From NCBI RefSeq assembly GCF_012935715.1, contig NZ_CP052860.1, positions 3,224,001 through 3,288,000 on the forward strand: a DNA stretch of 64,000 nt, given 5' to 3'. Every line of letters starts with the position of its first letter. Positions within the stretch are counted from its first letter, which is position 1. Shown here piece after piece: positions 54,592 to 64,000 of this stretch. This DNA comes from Pseudomonas sp. ADAK13 (GTDB lineage: Bacteria > Pseudomonadota > Gammaproteobacteria > Pseudomonadales > Pseudomonadaceae). Under the pieces are notes generated by a model. The model worked only from the letters and a program-made list of their open reading frames with translations, was not told the DNA's origin and did not search any database. The position numbers were made by a program, and so were the translations under genes.

Positions 54592-55595
54592 CAGTTGCGA
54601 CGCTTGAGCTGATCGGTCAACTGGGTCGGCAGGCCCTTGATGATCAAGGTGCCGGCAGCTTCGTCGTATTCGATCTTGTCGCCCAGCAGGTGCGCTTCAA
54701 AGCTGATGGACAGGCCTTCGGCGCGCCCGGTGAAGCGGCGGAACTGGTTCAGGGTGCGTTTATCCGCCGGGATTTCCGGCGACAGGCCGTAATCCTTGTT
54801 GCGGATGTGGTCGTAGAAGGCTTTTGGCCGCTCTTCGTCGATCAGCCCCGACAGCTCTTCCAGGCCCATTGGCTCGCCGAGCTTGGCCTGGCTGCTGGCG
54901 TAGTCCACCAGGGTCTTGGTTTTTTCGCGGGCCGACTCGTCCGGCAGGTCTTCGCTTTCCACAAAGTCGCTGAAGGCCTTGAGCAGGGTGCGGGTCTCGC
55001 CCGGGCCGTCGACGCCTTCCTGGCAGCCGATAAAGTCACGGAAGTACTCCGAGACCTTCTTGCCGTTCTTGCCCTTGATAAACGAGATGTACTGCTTGGA
55101 CTGCTTGTTGTTCTGCCACTCGGAGACGTTGATCCGCGCGGCGAGGTGCAACTGGCCCAGGTCCAGGTGGCGCGACGGGGTCACGTCCAGCTGGTCGGTC
55201 ACCGCCACGCCTTCGCTGTGGTGCAGCAGGGCGATCGCCAGGTAATCGGTCATGCCCTGTTGGTAGTGGGCAAACAGCACGTGGCCGCCGGTGGAGAGGT
55301 TGGACTCTTCCATCAGCTTTTGCAGGTGTTCCACCGCGATGCGGCTGAAGGCGGTGAAATCCTTGCCGCCGTCGAAATATTCCTTCAACCAGCCGCTGAA
55401 CGGGTGCGCGCCGGACTCGGCATGGAAAAAGCCCCAGGCCTTGCCTTGTTTGGCGTTATAGCTCTCGTTGAGGTCGGCAAGCATGTTCTCGATCGCAGCC
55501 GACTCGGCAAGCTCGGAGTCGCGGGCGTGGAGAACTGCGGGTGTGCCGTCGGGTTTTTTGTCGATCAGGTGGACGATGCAATGACGGATCGGCAT
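54591..55595 (-). CDS. yejK: Nucleoid-associated protein YejK/NdpA family
   Basis: This 334-residue cytoplasmic protein matches the YejK/NdpA family: [101 protein letters not shown] and [29 protein letters not shown]. It binds the nucleoid without sequence specificity. It is followed by the glutaredoxin gene with a 1-base overlap and is divergent from hupB. Confidence 0.92.
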   Translation of the reverse strand: MPIRHCIVHLIDKKPDGTPAVLHARDSELAESAAIENMLADLNESYNAKQGKAWGFFHAESGAHPFSGWLKEYFDGGKDFTAFSRIAVEHLQKLMEESNLSTGGHVLFAHYQQGMTDYLAIALLHHSEGVAVTDQLDVTPSRHLDLGQLHLAARINVSEWQNNKQSKQYISFIKGKNGKKVSEYFRDFIGCQEGVDGPGETRTLLKAFSDFVESEDLPDESAREKTKTLVDYASSQAKLGEPMGLEELSGLIDEERPKAFYDHIRNKDYGLSPEIPADKRTLNQFRRFTGRAEGLSISFEAHLLGDKIEYDEAAGTLIIKGLPTQLTDQLKRRN

Positions 55596-55992
55596 GGGCT
55601 TCTCGGCTGGTTGAAGGGGAGTGGTGAGGCTCCCGGAAAAAGTCGCCAGTGTACCGCACCCGCTGGGGATGGCGCTGTTCGGAGGGCATTTTGGGCACCC
55701 TCCGACGGTCCATATGCCTTTTTTTCACGGTTTAGAGCGATAAAGCTGACCAAATGGGTATGTTGAGGCGGATATTTCCCCGTCTCTGTGCTAGTTTTGC
55801 CCCGTCTTACGCGCAGTCTGGGCGTTAAGCGTGCATTCAGCATTTGTCAGGTCGAACCAAACCCGGTTTCAGGTATCTATAACCCCGATCTTCGTGGTTA
55901 TAGCCCTTGGGTGCCAGGCCTTGATGGCAGGGCTCGATGGCTGACACTGCACTCTGCAATCCAAATGAATTTGATAGGGAAGGAACACCACA
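55596..55992. promoter_or_regulatory. Divergent promoter region between yejK and hupB (397 bases)
   Basis: This gap must carry the promoters for two nucleoid proteins. AGGGAAGGAA (55976-55985) is the hupB ribosome site. No gene, repeat or clear operator was identified. Confidence 0.5.
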
Positions 55993-56274
55993 ATGGCTAT
56001 TACTAAAGACCAACTGATCGCTGATCTGGCTGAAGCTGTAGACGCACCGAAAACCACCGTGCGCGCTCTGCTGGACCAACTGAGCCAGATCGTTGCTGAT
56101 CAGCTGGAAAACGGCGGCGAAATCACTCTGCCAGGCGTTGGCAAACTGAAAGTGACCGAGCGTCCTGCCCGTACTGGCCGTAACCCTTCGACTGGCGCCG
56201 CCATCGAAATCGCTGCCAAGAAAGTTATCAAGCTGGTTGTGGCCAAAGGCCTGACCGACGCTGTTAACAAGTAA
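55993..56274 (+). CDS. hupB: HU family DNA-binding protein
   Basis: This 93-residue histone-like protein bends DNA and shapes the nucleoid. It has the helical dimer part MAITKDQLIADLAEAVDAPKTTVRALLDQLSQIVADQL and the DNA-binding arm with GVGKLKVTERPARTGRNPSTGAAIEIAAKKVIKL. Length and pattern are standard for HU. It has a strong Shine-Dalgarno sequence and its own terminator 15 bases after the stop, so it is monocistronic. Confidence 0.97.
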   Translation: MAITKDQLIADLAEAVDAPKTTVRALLDQLSQIVADQLENGGEITLPGVGKLKVTERPARTGRNPSTGAAIEIAAKKVIKLVVAKGLTDAVNK

Positions 56275-56289
56275 GACGCAGCAAAAAAA

Positions 56290-56324
56290 AACCGCGCTCC
56301 GGAGTGATCCGGGCGCGGTTTTTT
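56290..56324 (+). terminator. Terminator after hupB
   Basis: An 8-base-pair stem (aaccgcgc / gcgcggtt) with an inner ccgga/tccgg stem is followed by six T and preceded by eight A, so it can also stop transcription of rlmF from the other strand. Confidence 0.85.
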
Positions 56325-56339
56325 GTTGCCCGCGATTTA

Positions 56340-57362
56340 TCAGTCTTTACGCGCCCAACGCTGGCGCCACACCTGTTGCTCGCTCGGGGTCTGGAAGGTC
56401 CAGGCGACGAAGCGGCTTTGCTTCTGGCCCTGGGACATCTCCACCACCTGGCTCTCCAGCACACCGGCTTTTTTCAGCGCAGTCTGGATCGCCGGCAGGT
56501 TCGACGCCTTTGACACCAGGGTGCTGAACCACAGCACTTTATGCTGGAAATGCGCGCTTTCAGCGATCAGCTGGGTCACAAACCGCGCTTCACCGCCTTC
56601 ACACCACAATTCGGCCGACTGGCCACCGAAGTTCAGCACCGGCAACTTGCGTTTCGGATCCGCCTTGCCCAGTGCACGCCATTTGCGCTCGCTGCCCTTG
56701 GTCGCTTCATCCATCGAGGCGTGGAAGGGCGGGTTGCACATGGTCAGGTCAAACCGCTCGCCCGGCTCCAGCAGGCCCAGCAGGATCTGCTTGGGGTTGG
56801 TTTGCTGGCGTAACTGGATGGCCTTGTTCAGCCCGTTGGACTGCACGATCGCCTTGGCGGCGGCCACGGCGGTGGGGTCGACTTCCGACCCGAGGAAGTG
56901 CCAGCGGTATTCGCTGTAGCCGATCAACGGGTAGACGCAGTTGGCGCCCATGCCGATGTCCAGCACCTTCACCGGCGCACCACGAGGGATCACGCCTTCG
57001 TTGACGCTGGCCAGCAGGTCGGCAAGGAAGTGCACGTAGTCGGCACGGCCCGGGACCGGTGGGCACAGGTAGTCAGCCGGGATGTCCCAGTGATTGATGC
57101 CATAGAACGCCTTGAGCAACGCCCGGTTGAACACCCGTACCGCGTCGGGGCTGGCGAAGTCGATGCTTTCCTTGCCGTACGGGTTGATGATCACGAATTG
57201 CGCCAGTTCTGGCGTGGTCTTGATCAGCGCCGGGAAGTCGTAACGGCCCTGGTGGCGGTTACGCGGGTGCAAGGTGGCCTCTTTCCGCGGAACGACGGGC
57301 TTGGCCGGGGTCGTGGATTTTGGCTTCTTGCGCGGTGCTTTGGGTGTGCTGGGGGCGGTCAT
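56340..57362 (-). CDS. rlmF: 23S rRNA (adenine-1618-N6)-methyltransferase
   Basis: This 340-residue SAM-dependent methyltransferase modifies A1618 of 23S rRNA. It has a basic Pro/Lys-rich N-terminal extension (about 1-35, [14 protein letters not shown]) that may bind RNA, then the family sequence [16 protein letters not shown], the SAM motif [16 protein letters not shown] and the catalytic CNPPFHAS (about 207-212). The ATG at 57362 is preferred to a GTG at 57410. Confidence 0.93.
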   Translation of the reverse strand: MTAPSTPKAPRKKPKSTTPAKPVVPRKEATLHPRNRHQGRYDFPALIKTTPELAQFVIINPYGKESIDFASPDAVRVFNRALLKAFYGINHWDIPADYLCPPVPGRADYVHFLADLLASVNEGVIPRGAPVKVLDIGMGANCVYPLIGYSEYRWHFLGSEVDPTAVAAAKAIVQSNGLNKAIQLRQQTNPKQILLGLLEPGERFDLTMCNPPFHASMDEATKGSERKWRALGKADPKRKLPVLNFGGQSAELWCEGGEARFVTQLIAESAHFQHKVLWFSTLVSKASNLPAIQTALKKAGVLESQVVEMSQGQKQSRFVAWTFQTPSEQQVWRQRWARKD

Positions 57363-57436
57363 GGGCTGCGTCGATTCTGGGGTTGTTTCAAAAGTGGCGG
57401 GTATTGTCACACATTCCTTGGTCGAACTCGGTCAAA

Positions 57437-57523
57437 TGTGGGAGCTGGCTTGCCTGCGATGCAGGCGACGCGGTGTACCTGTCGGACCGAGGCGACGCCA
57501 TCGCAGGCAAGCCAGCTCCCACA
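57437..57523. repeat. REPIN
   Basis: Inverted units tgtgggagctggcttgcctg / agctcccaca around a spacer with gtcggaccgagg. It lies between rlmF and valS. Confidence 0.85.
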
Positions 57524-57571
57524 ATGATCGGGTTTCCAAAGAGAAATAGCAGTGTTCTGCGGGCAAAAAAA

Positions 57572-57589
57572 AGAGACCCGAAGGTCTCT
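57572..57589 (-). terminator. Terminator after valS
   Basis: On the minus strand the hairpin is agagacc-ttcg-ggtctct followed by a run of seven T. The ttcg loop gives high stability. Confidence 0.85.
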
Positions 57590-57609
57590 TTTTTCACACG
57601 GGCTGCCCC

Positions 57610-60456
57610 TTACAGGCTGGAAATCCGTGCGTGCTGCTCGGCCAGCTTGCCCAAAGCCTGTTCAGCTTCGGCCAGTTTGGCGCGTTCTTTCTCGATGACT
57701 TCAGCCGGGGCCTTGTCGACGAACGCGGCGTTGGACAGCTTGCCGCCCACCCGCTGCACTTCGCCTTGCAGGCGCAGGATTTCCTTGTCCAGGCGCGCCA
57801 GCTCGGCACCTTTGTCGATCAGGCCGGCCATCGGCACCAGCACTTCCATCTCGCCCACCAGAGCGGTAGCGGACAGCGGTGCTTCGGCGTCTGCGGCCAA
57901 TACAGTGATCGACTCCAGCTTCGCCAGCTTCTTGAGCAGCGCATCGTTCTCGGTGAGACGGCGCTGGTCTTCGCTGCTGGCGTTCTTCACGAACACCGCC
58001 AATGGCTTGCCCGGACCGATGTTCATCTCGGCGCGGATGTTGCGCGTGCCGAGCATCAAGGTCTTGAGCCATTCGATGTCGCTTTCGGCGGCCTCATCGA
58101 TGCGCGCTTCGTTGGCCACTGGCCAGGGTTGCAGCATGATGGTCTTGCCGTCTTTGCCAGCCAGCGGCGCGAGGCGCTGCCAGATTTCTTCGGTGATGAA
58201 CGGCATGAACGGGTGCGCCAGGCGCAGGGCCACTTCCAGCACGCGGACCAGGGTGTGACGGGTGCCGCGCTGGCGTTCGATCGGCGCGTTTTCGTCCCAC
58301 AGCACCGGCTTGGACAGTTCCAGGTACCAGTCGCAATACTGGTTCCAGATGAACTCGTACAGGGCCTGTGCTGCCAGGTCGAAGCGGAACTGGTCGAGTT
58401 GACGGGTCACTTCGGCTTCGGTGCGCTGCAACTGGGAGATGATCCAGCGGTCCGCCAGGGACAACTCGATGGCCTCGCCGTTCTGGCCGCAGTCTTCGCC
58501 TTTATCCAGCACGTAGCGCGCGGCGTTCCAGATCTTGTTGCAGAAGTTGCGATAGCCTTCGACGCGGCCCATGTCGAACTTGATGTCGCGACCGGTGGAC
58601 GCCAGCGAGCAGAAGGTGAAGCGCAGGGCGTCGGTGCCGTAGCTGGCGATGCCGTCGGCGAATTCGTCGCGGGTCTGCTTCTCGATCTTCTTCGCCAGTT
58701 TCGGCTGCATCAGGCCCGAGGTGCGTTTCTGCACCAGGGTTTCCAGGTCGATGCCGTCGATTATGTCCAGCGGGTCCAGGACGTTGCCTTTGGACTTGGA
58801 CATCTTCTGGCCCTGGCCATCACGTACCAGGCCGTGCACGTACACGGTCTTGAACGGAACCTGCGGGGTGCCGTCGTCGTTTTTCACCAAGTGCATGGTG
58901 AGCATGATCATCCGGGCAACCCAGAAGAAAATGATGTCGAAGCCGGTCACCAGCACGTCAGTCGGGTGGAATTTCTCGAGGAACTCGGTTTTTTCCGGCC
59001 AGCCCAAGGTGGAGAACGTCCACAGGCCCGAGCTGAACCAGGTGTCCAGTACGTCGTTATCCTGTTGCAGCGCCACGTCCGGGCCGAGGTTGTGCTTGGC
59101 ACGCACTTCGGCTTCATCGCGGCCAACGTAGACCTTGCCCGACTCGTCGTACCAGGCCGGGATCCGGTGGCCCCACCACAGCTGACGGCTGATGCACCAA
59201 TCCTGGATGTCGCGCATCCACGAGAAGTACATGTTTTCGTACTGTTTCGGCACGAACGCGATGCGGCCGTCTTCCACGGCAGCAATCGCCGGCTCGGCCA
59301 GAGGTTTGGTGGACACGTACCACTGGTCGGTCAGCCAAGGCTCGATGACGGTGCCGGAGCGGTCGCCTTTCGGTACTTTCAGGCCGTGGTCGTCAACGCT
59401 CACCAGCAGATCGGCAGCGTCGAAGGCAGCAACGATCTGCTTGCGCGCTTCAAAACGGTCGAGGCCGGCGTATTCGGCCGGGATCTTGCCGTCGATGCTT
59501 TCGTTCAGCGTGCCGTCGAGGTTGAACACTTGGCAGGCCGGCAGAACGGCGGCGTTCTTGTCGAAAATGTTCAGCAGCGGCAGGTTGTGGCGCTTGCCGA
59601 CTTCATAGTCGTTGAAATCGTGGGCCGGGGTGATCTTCACGCAGCCGGTGCCGAATTCAGGGTCGCAGTAGTCGTCTGCAATGATCGGAATGCGGCGGCC
59701 GACCAGCGGCAGCTCAACGAACTTGCCGATCAGCGCCTGGTAGCGCTCATCGTTCGGGTTAACCGCGACAGCGGCGTCGCCGAGCATGGTTTCCGGGCGG
59801 GTGGTGGCGACGATCAGGTAATCGTTGCCTTCGGCGGTCTTGGCGCCGTCAGCCAGCGGGTATTTCAGGTTCCACAGGAAACCTTTCTCGTCGTGGTTTT
59901 CCACTTCAAGGTCGGAAATCGCCGTGTGCAGCTTGGTGTCCCAGTTGACCAGGCGCTTGCCGCGGTAGATCAGGCCGTCTTCATGCAGGCGCACGAAGGC
60001 TTCTTTCACGGCTTCCGACAGGCCGTCGTCCATGGTGAAGCGCTCGCGGCTCCAGTCGACGGACGAACCCAGGCGACGGATCTGACGGCTGATGTTGCCG
60101 CCGGACTGATCCTTCCATTCCCAGATTTTCTCGAGGAATTTCTCGCGACCCAGGTCGTGACGGTTCTGGCCGGTGGCTTCCAGTTGGCGTTCCACCAGCA
60201 TCTGGGTGGCGATACCGGCGTGGTCGGTGCCTGGCTGCCACAGGGTGTTGCGACCCTGCATGCGGCGGAAACGAATCAGGGCATCCATGATCGCATTGTT
60301 GAAGCCATGGCCCATGTGCAGGCTGCCAGTGACGTTCGGTGGCGGAATCATGATGGTGTAGGAATCGCCCGCGCCTTGCGGAGCGAAATAATTCTCGGAC
60401 TCCCAGGTCTGGTACCAGGAAGTTTCAATAGCGTGCGGCTGGTAGGTCTTATCCAT
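57610..60456 (-). CDS. valS: Valyl-tRNA synthetase
   Basis: This 948-residue class I aminoacyl-tRNA synthetase loads valine on tRNA and edits threonine. It has the HIGH-type motif [13 protein letters not shown] (about 41-52), KMSKSKGN (about 550-557) and a C-terminal coiled coil ending the protein. The start [15 protein letters not shown] (60456) matches other Pseudomonas ValS proteins; the frame extends 8 codons upstream without support. It is followed by a terminator and comes 103 bases after the small hypothetical gene in the holC cluster. Confidence 0.97.
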   Translation of the reverse strand: MDKTYQPHAIETSWYQTWESENYFAPQGAGDSYTIMIPPPNVTGSLHMGHGFNNAIMDALIRFRRMQGRNTLWQPGTDHAGIATQMLVERQLEATGQNRHDLGREKFLEKIWEWKDQSGGNISRQIRRLGSSVDWSRERFTMDDGLSEAVKEAFVRLHEDGLIYRGKRLVNWDTKLHTAISDLEVENHDEKGFLWNLKYPLADGAKTAEGNDYLIVATTRPETMLGDAAVAVNPNDERYQALIGKFVELPLVGRRIPIIADDYCDPEFGTGCVKITPAHDFNDYEVGKRHNLPLLNIFDKNAAVLPACQVFNLDGTLNESIDGKIPAEYAGLDRFEARKQIVAAFDAADLLVSVDDHGLKVPKGDRSGTVIEPWLTDQWYVSTKPLAEPAIAAVEDGRIAFVPKQYENMYFSWMRDIQDWCISRQLWWGHRIPAWYDESGKVYVGRDEAEVRAKHNLGPDVALQQDNDVLDTWFSSGLWTFSTLGWPEKTEFLEKFHPTDVLVTGFDIIFFWVARMIMLTMHLVKNDDGTPQVPFKTVYVHGLVRDGQGQKMSKSKGNVLDPLDIIDGIDLETLVQKRTSGLMQPKLAKKIEKQTRDEFADGIASYGTDALRFTFCSLASTGRDIKFDMGRVEGYRNFCNKIWNAARYVLDKGEDCGQNGEAIELSLADRWIISQLQRTEAEVTRQLDQFRFDLAAQALYEFIWNQYCDWYLELSKPVLWDENAPIERQRGTRHTLVRVLEVALRLAHPFMPFITEEIWQRLAPLAGKDGKTIMLQPWPVANEARIDEAAESDIEWLKTLMLGTRNIRAEMNIGPGKPLAVFVKNASSEDQRRLTENDALLKKLAKLESITVLAADAEAPLSATALVGEMEVLVPMAGLIDKGAELARLDKEILRLQGEVQRVGGKLSNAAFVDKAPAEVIEKERAKLAEAEQALGKLAEQHARISSL

Positions 60457-60559
60457 GCGCGGCGGGACCCTAGTTGGCATTAATTCAGGAAAGCCGGCAA
60501 GTATAGCGGGGGAGGGAGCGCAGGGGTAGGAGCGAGAAAGCCCGCTCCTTTATGGAAGC

Positions 60560-60964
60560 TCAGTTCTGGTACTGGCTCAACAACCGCTCCATGCGCGCAT
60601 CCAGCCGGCGCTTGATCTCGGTTTCGATATGCGGGGCAAAATCGTCGATCACGTCTTGCATGATCAGTTGCGCGGCGGCGCGCAGTTCGTTGTCTAGGTG
60701 CAGCAGCAGGGCGTCGGGGGCTTTTTCGGCGGCAGGTACGGCAACAGCCACAGCGGGCACAGCTTGCACCACGGGCGTTTCGACAGGTTCCGGCGCCACG
60801 GGCTTGCCACCGACCATATCGAATAGCAAAGGAATTTGGACGTCACCGTTGACCGCATCGGTCAGCAGCGGTGGTTGCAGGTCATCATCACCGAGCAGCT
60901 TGCGGATCGACTCAAGGTCATCCAGCAGGTGGTCAGAGTCTTTTAGCGGGTTTGGAGTATCCAT
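60560..60964 (-). CDS. Hypothetical protein of the holC-valS cluster
   Basis: This 134-residue protein begins MDTPNPLKDSDHLLDDLESIRKLLGDDDLQPPLLTDAVNGDVQIPLLFDMVGG, an acidic segment, has an Ala/Val/Pro-rich linker (about 60-80), and ends with a helical part (ELRAAAQLIMQDVIDDFAPHIETEIKRRLDARMERLLSQY). There is no signal or membrane span. It starts 8 bases after the holC stop and is conserved in Pseudomonas between holC and valS. The function is unknown; its position suggests a link to replication or to tRNA-synthetase expression. A tandem ATG at 60967 is an alternative start. Confidence 0.8.
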   Translation of the reverse strand: MDTPNPLKDSDHLLDDLESIRKLLGDDDLQPPLLTDAVNGDVQIPLLFDMVGGKPVAPEPVETPVVQAVPAVAVAVPAAEKAPDALLLHLDNELRAAAQLIMQDVIDDFAPHIETEIKRRLDARMERLLSQYQN

Positions 60965-60971
60965 CATGTGC

Positions 60972-61400
60972 TCAAAGTCGTTGTAGCCGGTGATCTTGCA
61001 GAGAATAGCCCTGTTCGCGGTAGAAACGGAAACTCTCCCGCGCGGCCTGACGAATAGCCGGATCTTCCACCACCACTTCCGCCACACGGGCGAAACCTTT
61101 GGCGAAGGCCGGTACTTTCAGGTCGAGGTTGACCAGCAGGTCGGTGTGATCGCCACAGCTGTCGCCCAAACCCAGCACCACTAGGCCTTCCGGCTCTGAT
61201 TCAGCGGGGCCGTGTGGCACGAAGCTTTCGCCCTTGAAGCGCCAGAGGCGGGTGTCGAGGTCGTCACGCTGGGCAGCGTCGCTGCAATGCAGGTAGATGC
61301 GATGGCCCATGCGCCAGGCTTTTTCGGTGAGCTTGCAGGCAAAGTCCAGGCGCGCGGAAGGATCGGCGCTGGGCAAGATATAGAAGTCGACTTGGGTCAT
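60972..61400 (-). CDS. holC: DNA polymerase III chi subunit
   Basis: This 142-residue subunit of the clamp-loader complex links it to single-strand binding protein. It has the HolC pattern MTQVDFYILPSADPSARLDFACKLTEKAWRMGHRIYLHCSDAAQRDDLDTRLWRFKGESFVPH. It lies between pepA (126 bases upstream, with a REP pair) and the small hypothetical gene, the usual Pseudomonas order. Confidence 0.95.
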   Translation of the reverse strand: MTQVDFYILPSADPSARLDFACKLTEKAWRMGHRIYLHCSDAAQRDDLDTRLWRFKGESFVPHGPAESEPEGLVVLGLGDSCGDHTDLLVNLDLKVPAFAKGFARVAEVVVEDPAIRQAARESFRFYREQGYSLQDHRLQRL

Positions 61401-61429
61401 TGCGGTTCCTGAGTAGCCGCACCCGCCTG

Positions 61430-61513
61430 TGTAGGGGCCGGCTTGCCGGCGATGGCGTCCGTGGGATCAGCGCAGGGCTGACGGGCCTCATCGCCGGCAA
61501 GCCGGCTCCTACA
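61430..61513. repeat. REP pair, tgtaggggccggcttgccgg type
   Basis: A diverged REPIN: left unit tgtaggggccggcttgccgg, right unit ccggctccta ca, around a spacer of about 35 bases (cgtccgtgggatcagcgcagg). It differs from the main family in the centre of each arm. Confidence 0.8.
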
Positions 61514-61526
61514 AGGGGCGGGGCGT

Positions 61527-63191
<1,665 letters not shown>

Positions 63192-63299
63192 TCAATCACA
63201 GGATAATGCGGCATCTTTTTAGCCGGCCTGCAGCAATGGGTCGACTCGATATGCTTGCTTGTTTGGCCGCCTTAGCCTGACAACCCTGGAGTGTCTGGT

Positions 63300-64000
63300 T
63301 TGATCGTCTTCCGTTATCTGTCCCGCGAAGTCCTGTTGACCCTGAGTGCCGTGAGTGCGGTATTGCTGGTCATCATCATGAGTGGTCGCTTCGTCAAATA
63401 CCTCGCCCAGGCTGCCTCGGGCGCCCTGGATCCGGGCTCGCTGTTCCTGATCATGGGCTTTCGCCTGCCAGGTTTCTTGCAACTGATCCTGCCATTGGGC
63501 CTGTTTCTCGGGATCCTGCTGGCTTATGGTCGCTTGTACCTCGAAAGCGAAATGACCGTACTGTCGGCCACCGGCATGAGCCAGCAACGTTTGCTGGCCA
63601 TGACCATGGTTCCTGCCACCGGTATCGCGCTGGTCGTGGCCTGGTTGAGCCTGAGCCTGGCACCCCAGGGAGCCTTGCAGTTCCAGCTGGTGCTCAATAA
63701 ACAGGACGCCATGACCGAATTCGACACCCTGGAGCCGGGCCGCTTTCAAGCGCTCAACGACGGCACCCGGGTGACGTACACCGAACAACTGTCGGATGAC
63801 CGTGCCAACCTGGGCGGTGTGTTCATCTCCCAGAAAAACCTCGGTCAGAACCAGAAAGACCGTGGCATTTCGATCTTGGTGGCCGACAGCGGCCGGCAGG
63901 AAGTGCGTCCGGACGGCAGCCGTTACCTGATCCTGGAAAACGGCTATCGCTATGACGGCAGCCCCGGGCAGGCCGATTACCGCGCAATCAAATACGACAC
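63300..64000 (+). CDS. lptF: LPS export ABC permease LptF (partial, cut by window end)
   Basis: The first 233 codons of lptF are in the window. The product (MIVFRYLSREVLLTLSAVSAVLLVIIMSGRFVKYLAQAASG...) is an inner-membrane permease of the LptBFG complex that moves lipopolysaccharide from the inner membrane to the LptA bridge. The start is TTG at 63300, with GGAG eight bases before it; the first residue is still Met. Spans are visible at about 11-30, 50-75 and 100-120. The pepA-lptF divergent layout is normal for Pseudomonas. Confidence 0.93.
   Translation, partial: MIVFRYLSREVLLTLSAVSAVLLVIIMSGRFVKYLAQAASGALDPGSLFLIMGFRLPGFLQLILPLGLFLGILLAYGRLYLESEMTVLSATGMSQQRLLAMTMVPATGIALVVAWLSLSLAPQGALQFQLVLNKQDAMTEFDTLEPGRFQALNDGTRVTYTEQLSDDRANLGGVFISQKNLGQNQKDRGISILVADSGRQEVRPDGSRYLILENGYRYDGSPGQADYRAIKYD

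Noticed and set aside
57631..60483. A 950-codon open frame antisense to valS, and similar long ones antisense to pepA and fecA.
   Set aside because: High GC content leaves antisense frames open in this genome; their protein sequences show no motifs, while the sense genes are unmistakable.

Overview
The window is a gene-dense chromosomal segment of a Pseudomonas, most likely of the P. fluorescens group. The basis is the gene content and order (hmgR/hmgABC, sdaA-sdaC, valS-holC-pepA//lptF, folM-folE-folX, fecIRA), the high-GC codon use, and many copies of the REP/REPIN family whose ends read tgtgggagc...ggcttgcc. It carries about 62 protein genes. I saw no rRNA, tRNA, CRISPR array, transposase or prophage. 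The genome is unidentified, so species-level placement is inference.

Layout, left to right. 1-5.3 kb: glutathione peroxidase, old yellow enzyme, a GT4 glycosyltransferase, cysZ and trxB. 5.4-8.3 kb (minus strand): a six-gene unit reading ABM-membrane protein, folM, folE, folX, DUF1244 and HopJ-family, a tetrahydromonapterin pathway. 8.5-10.7 kb: divergent from that unit is a MerR regulator of the class II LitR/PplR type (B12-ligand His replaced), followed convergently by a PilZ-like gene and a short LOV blue-light receptor whose reactive Cys is residue 53. Together these look like a light-input module placed on top of a pterin operon. 10.7-15.1 kb: flavodoxin, LysR//cidAB, class II aldolase and an alpha/beta hydrolase. 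15.1-15.9 kb: an 822-bp nested inverted repeat with a REPIN at its core and no gene. 16-23.4 kb: SDR, DUF1302 porin, DUF1329 protein and a large MalT-like LuxR activator. 23.5-29.2 kb: hmgR//hmgA-fahA-maiA and an aromatic-acid MFS transporter, the homogentisate pathway. 29-36.5 kb: methyltransferase, SirB1-like, a leucine dehydrogenase homologue with the catalytic Lys changed to Asn, acetamidase, dienelactone hydrolase, a YebG gene behind a textbook LexA box, DUF3077, psiE and DUF3509. 36.8-43.8 kb: sdaC-sdaA//LysR, an HPF-like ribosome factor, and a DHA2 efflux pump//LysR. 43.8-54.1 kb: an iron block with fecA-fecR-fecI (minus), a probable Fur box, then a plus-strand run DUF3649-PepSY-DUF3325-sigma-FecR-TonB receptor in which the receptor lacks the signalling domain. 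54.2-64 kb: glutaredoxin, yejK, hupB, rlmF, valS, a small hypothetical, holC, pepA and the start of lptF (cut by the window edge).

The most interesting points are the LitR/LOV/pterin neighbourhood, the nested palindrome at 15.1-15.9 kb, the K-to-N change in the leucine dehydrogenase, the LexA-YebG pair, a motif shared by the DUF1302 and LuxR promoters, and a strand-oriented terminator at 17.05 kb with no gene to terminate. Family assignments come from reading motifs by eye; no database search was run.
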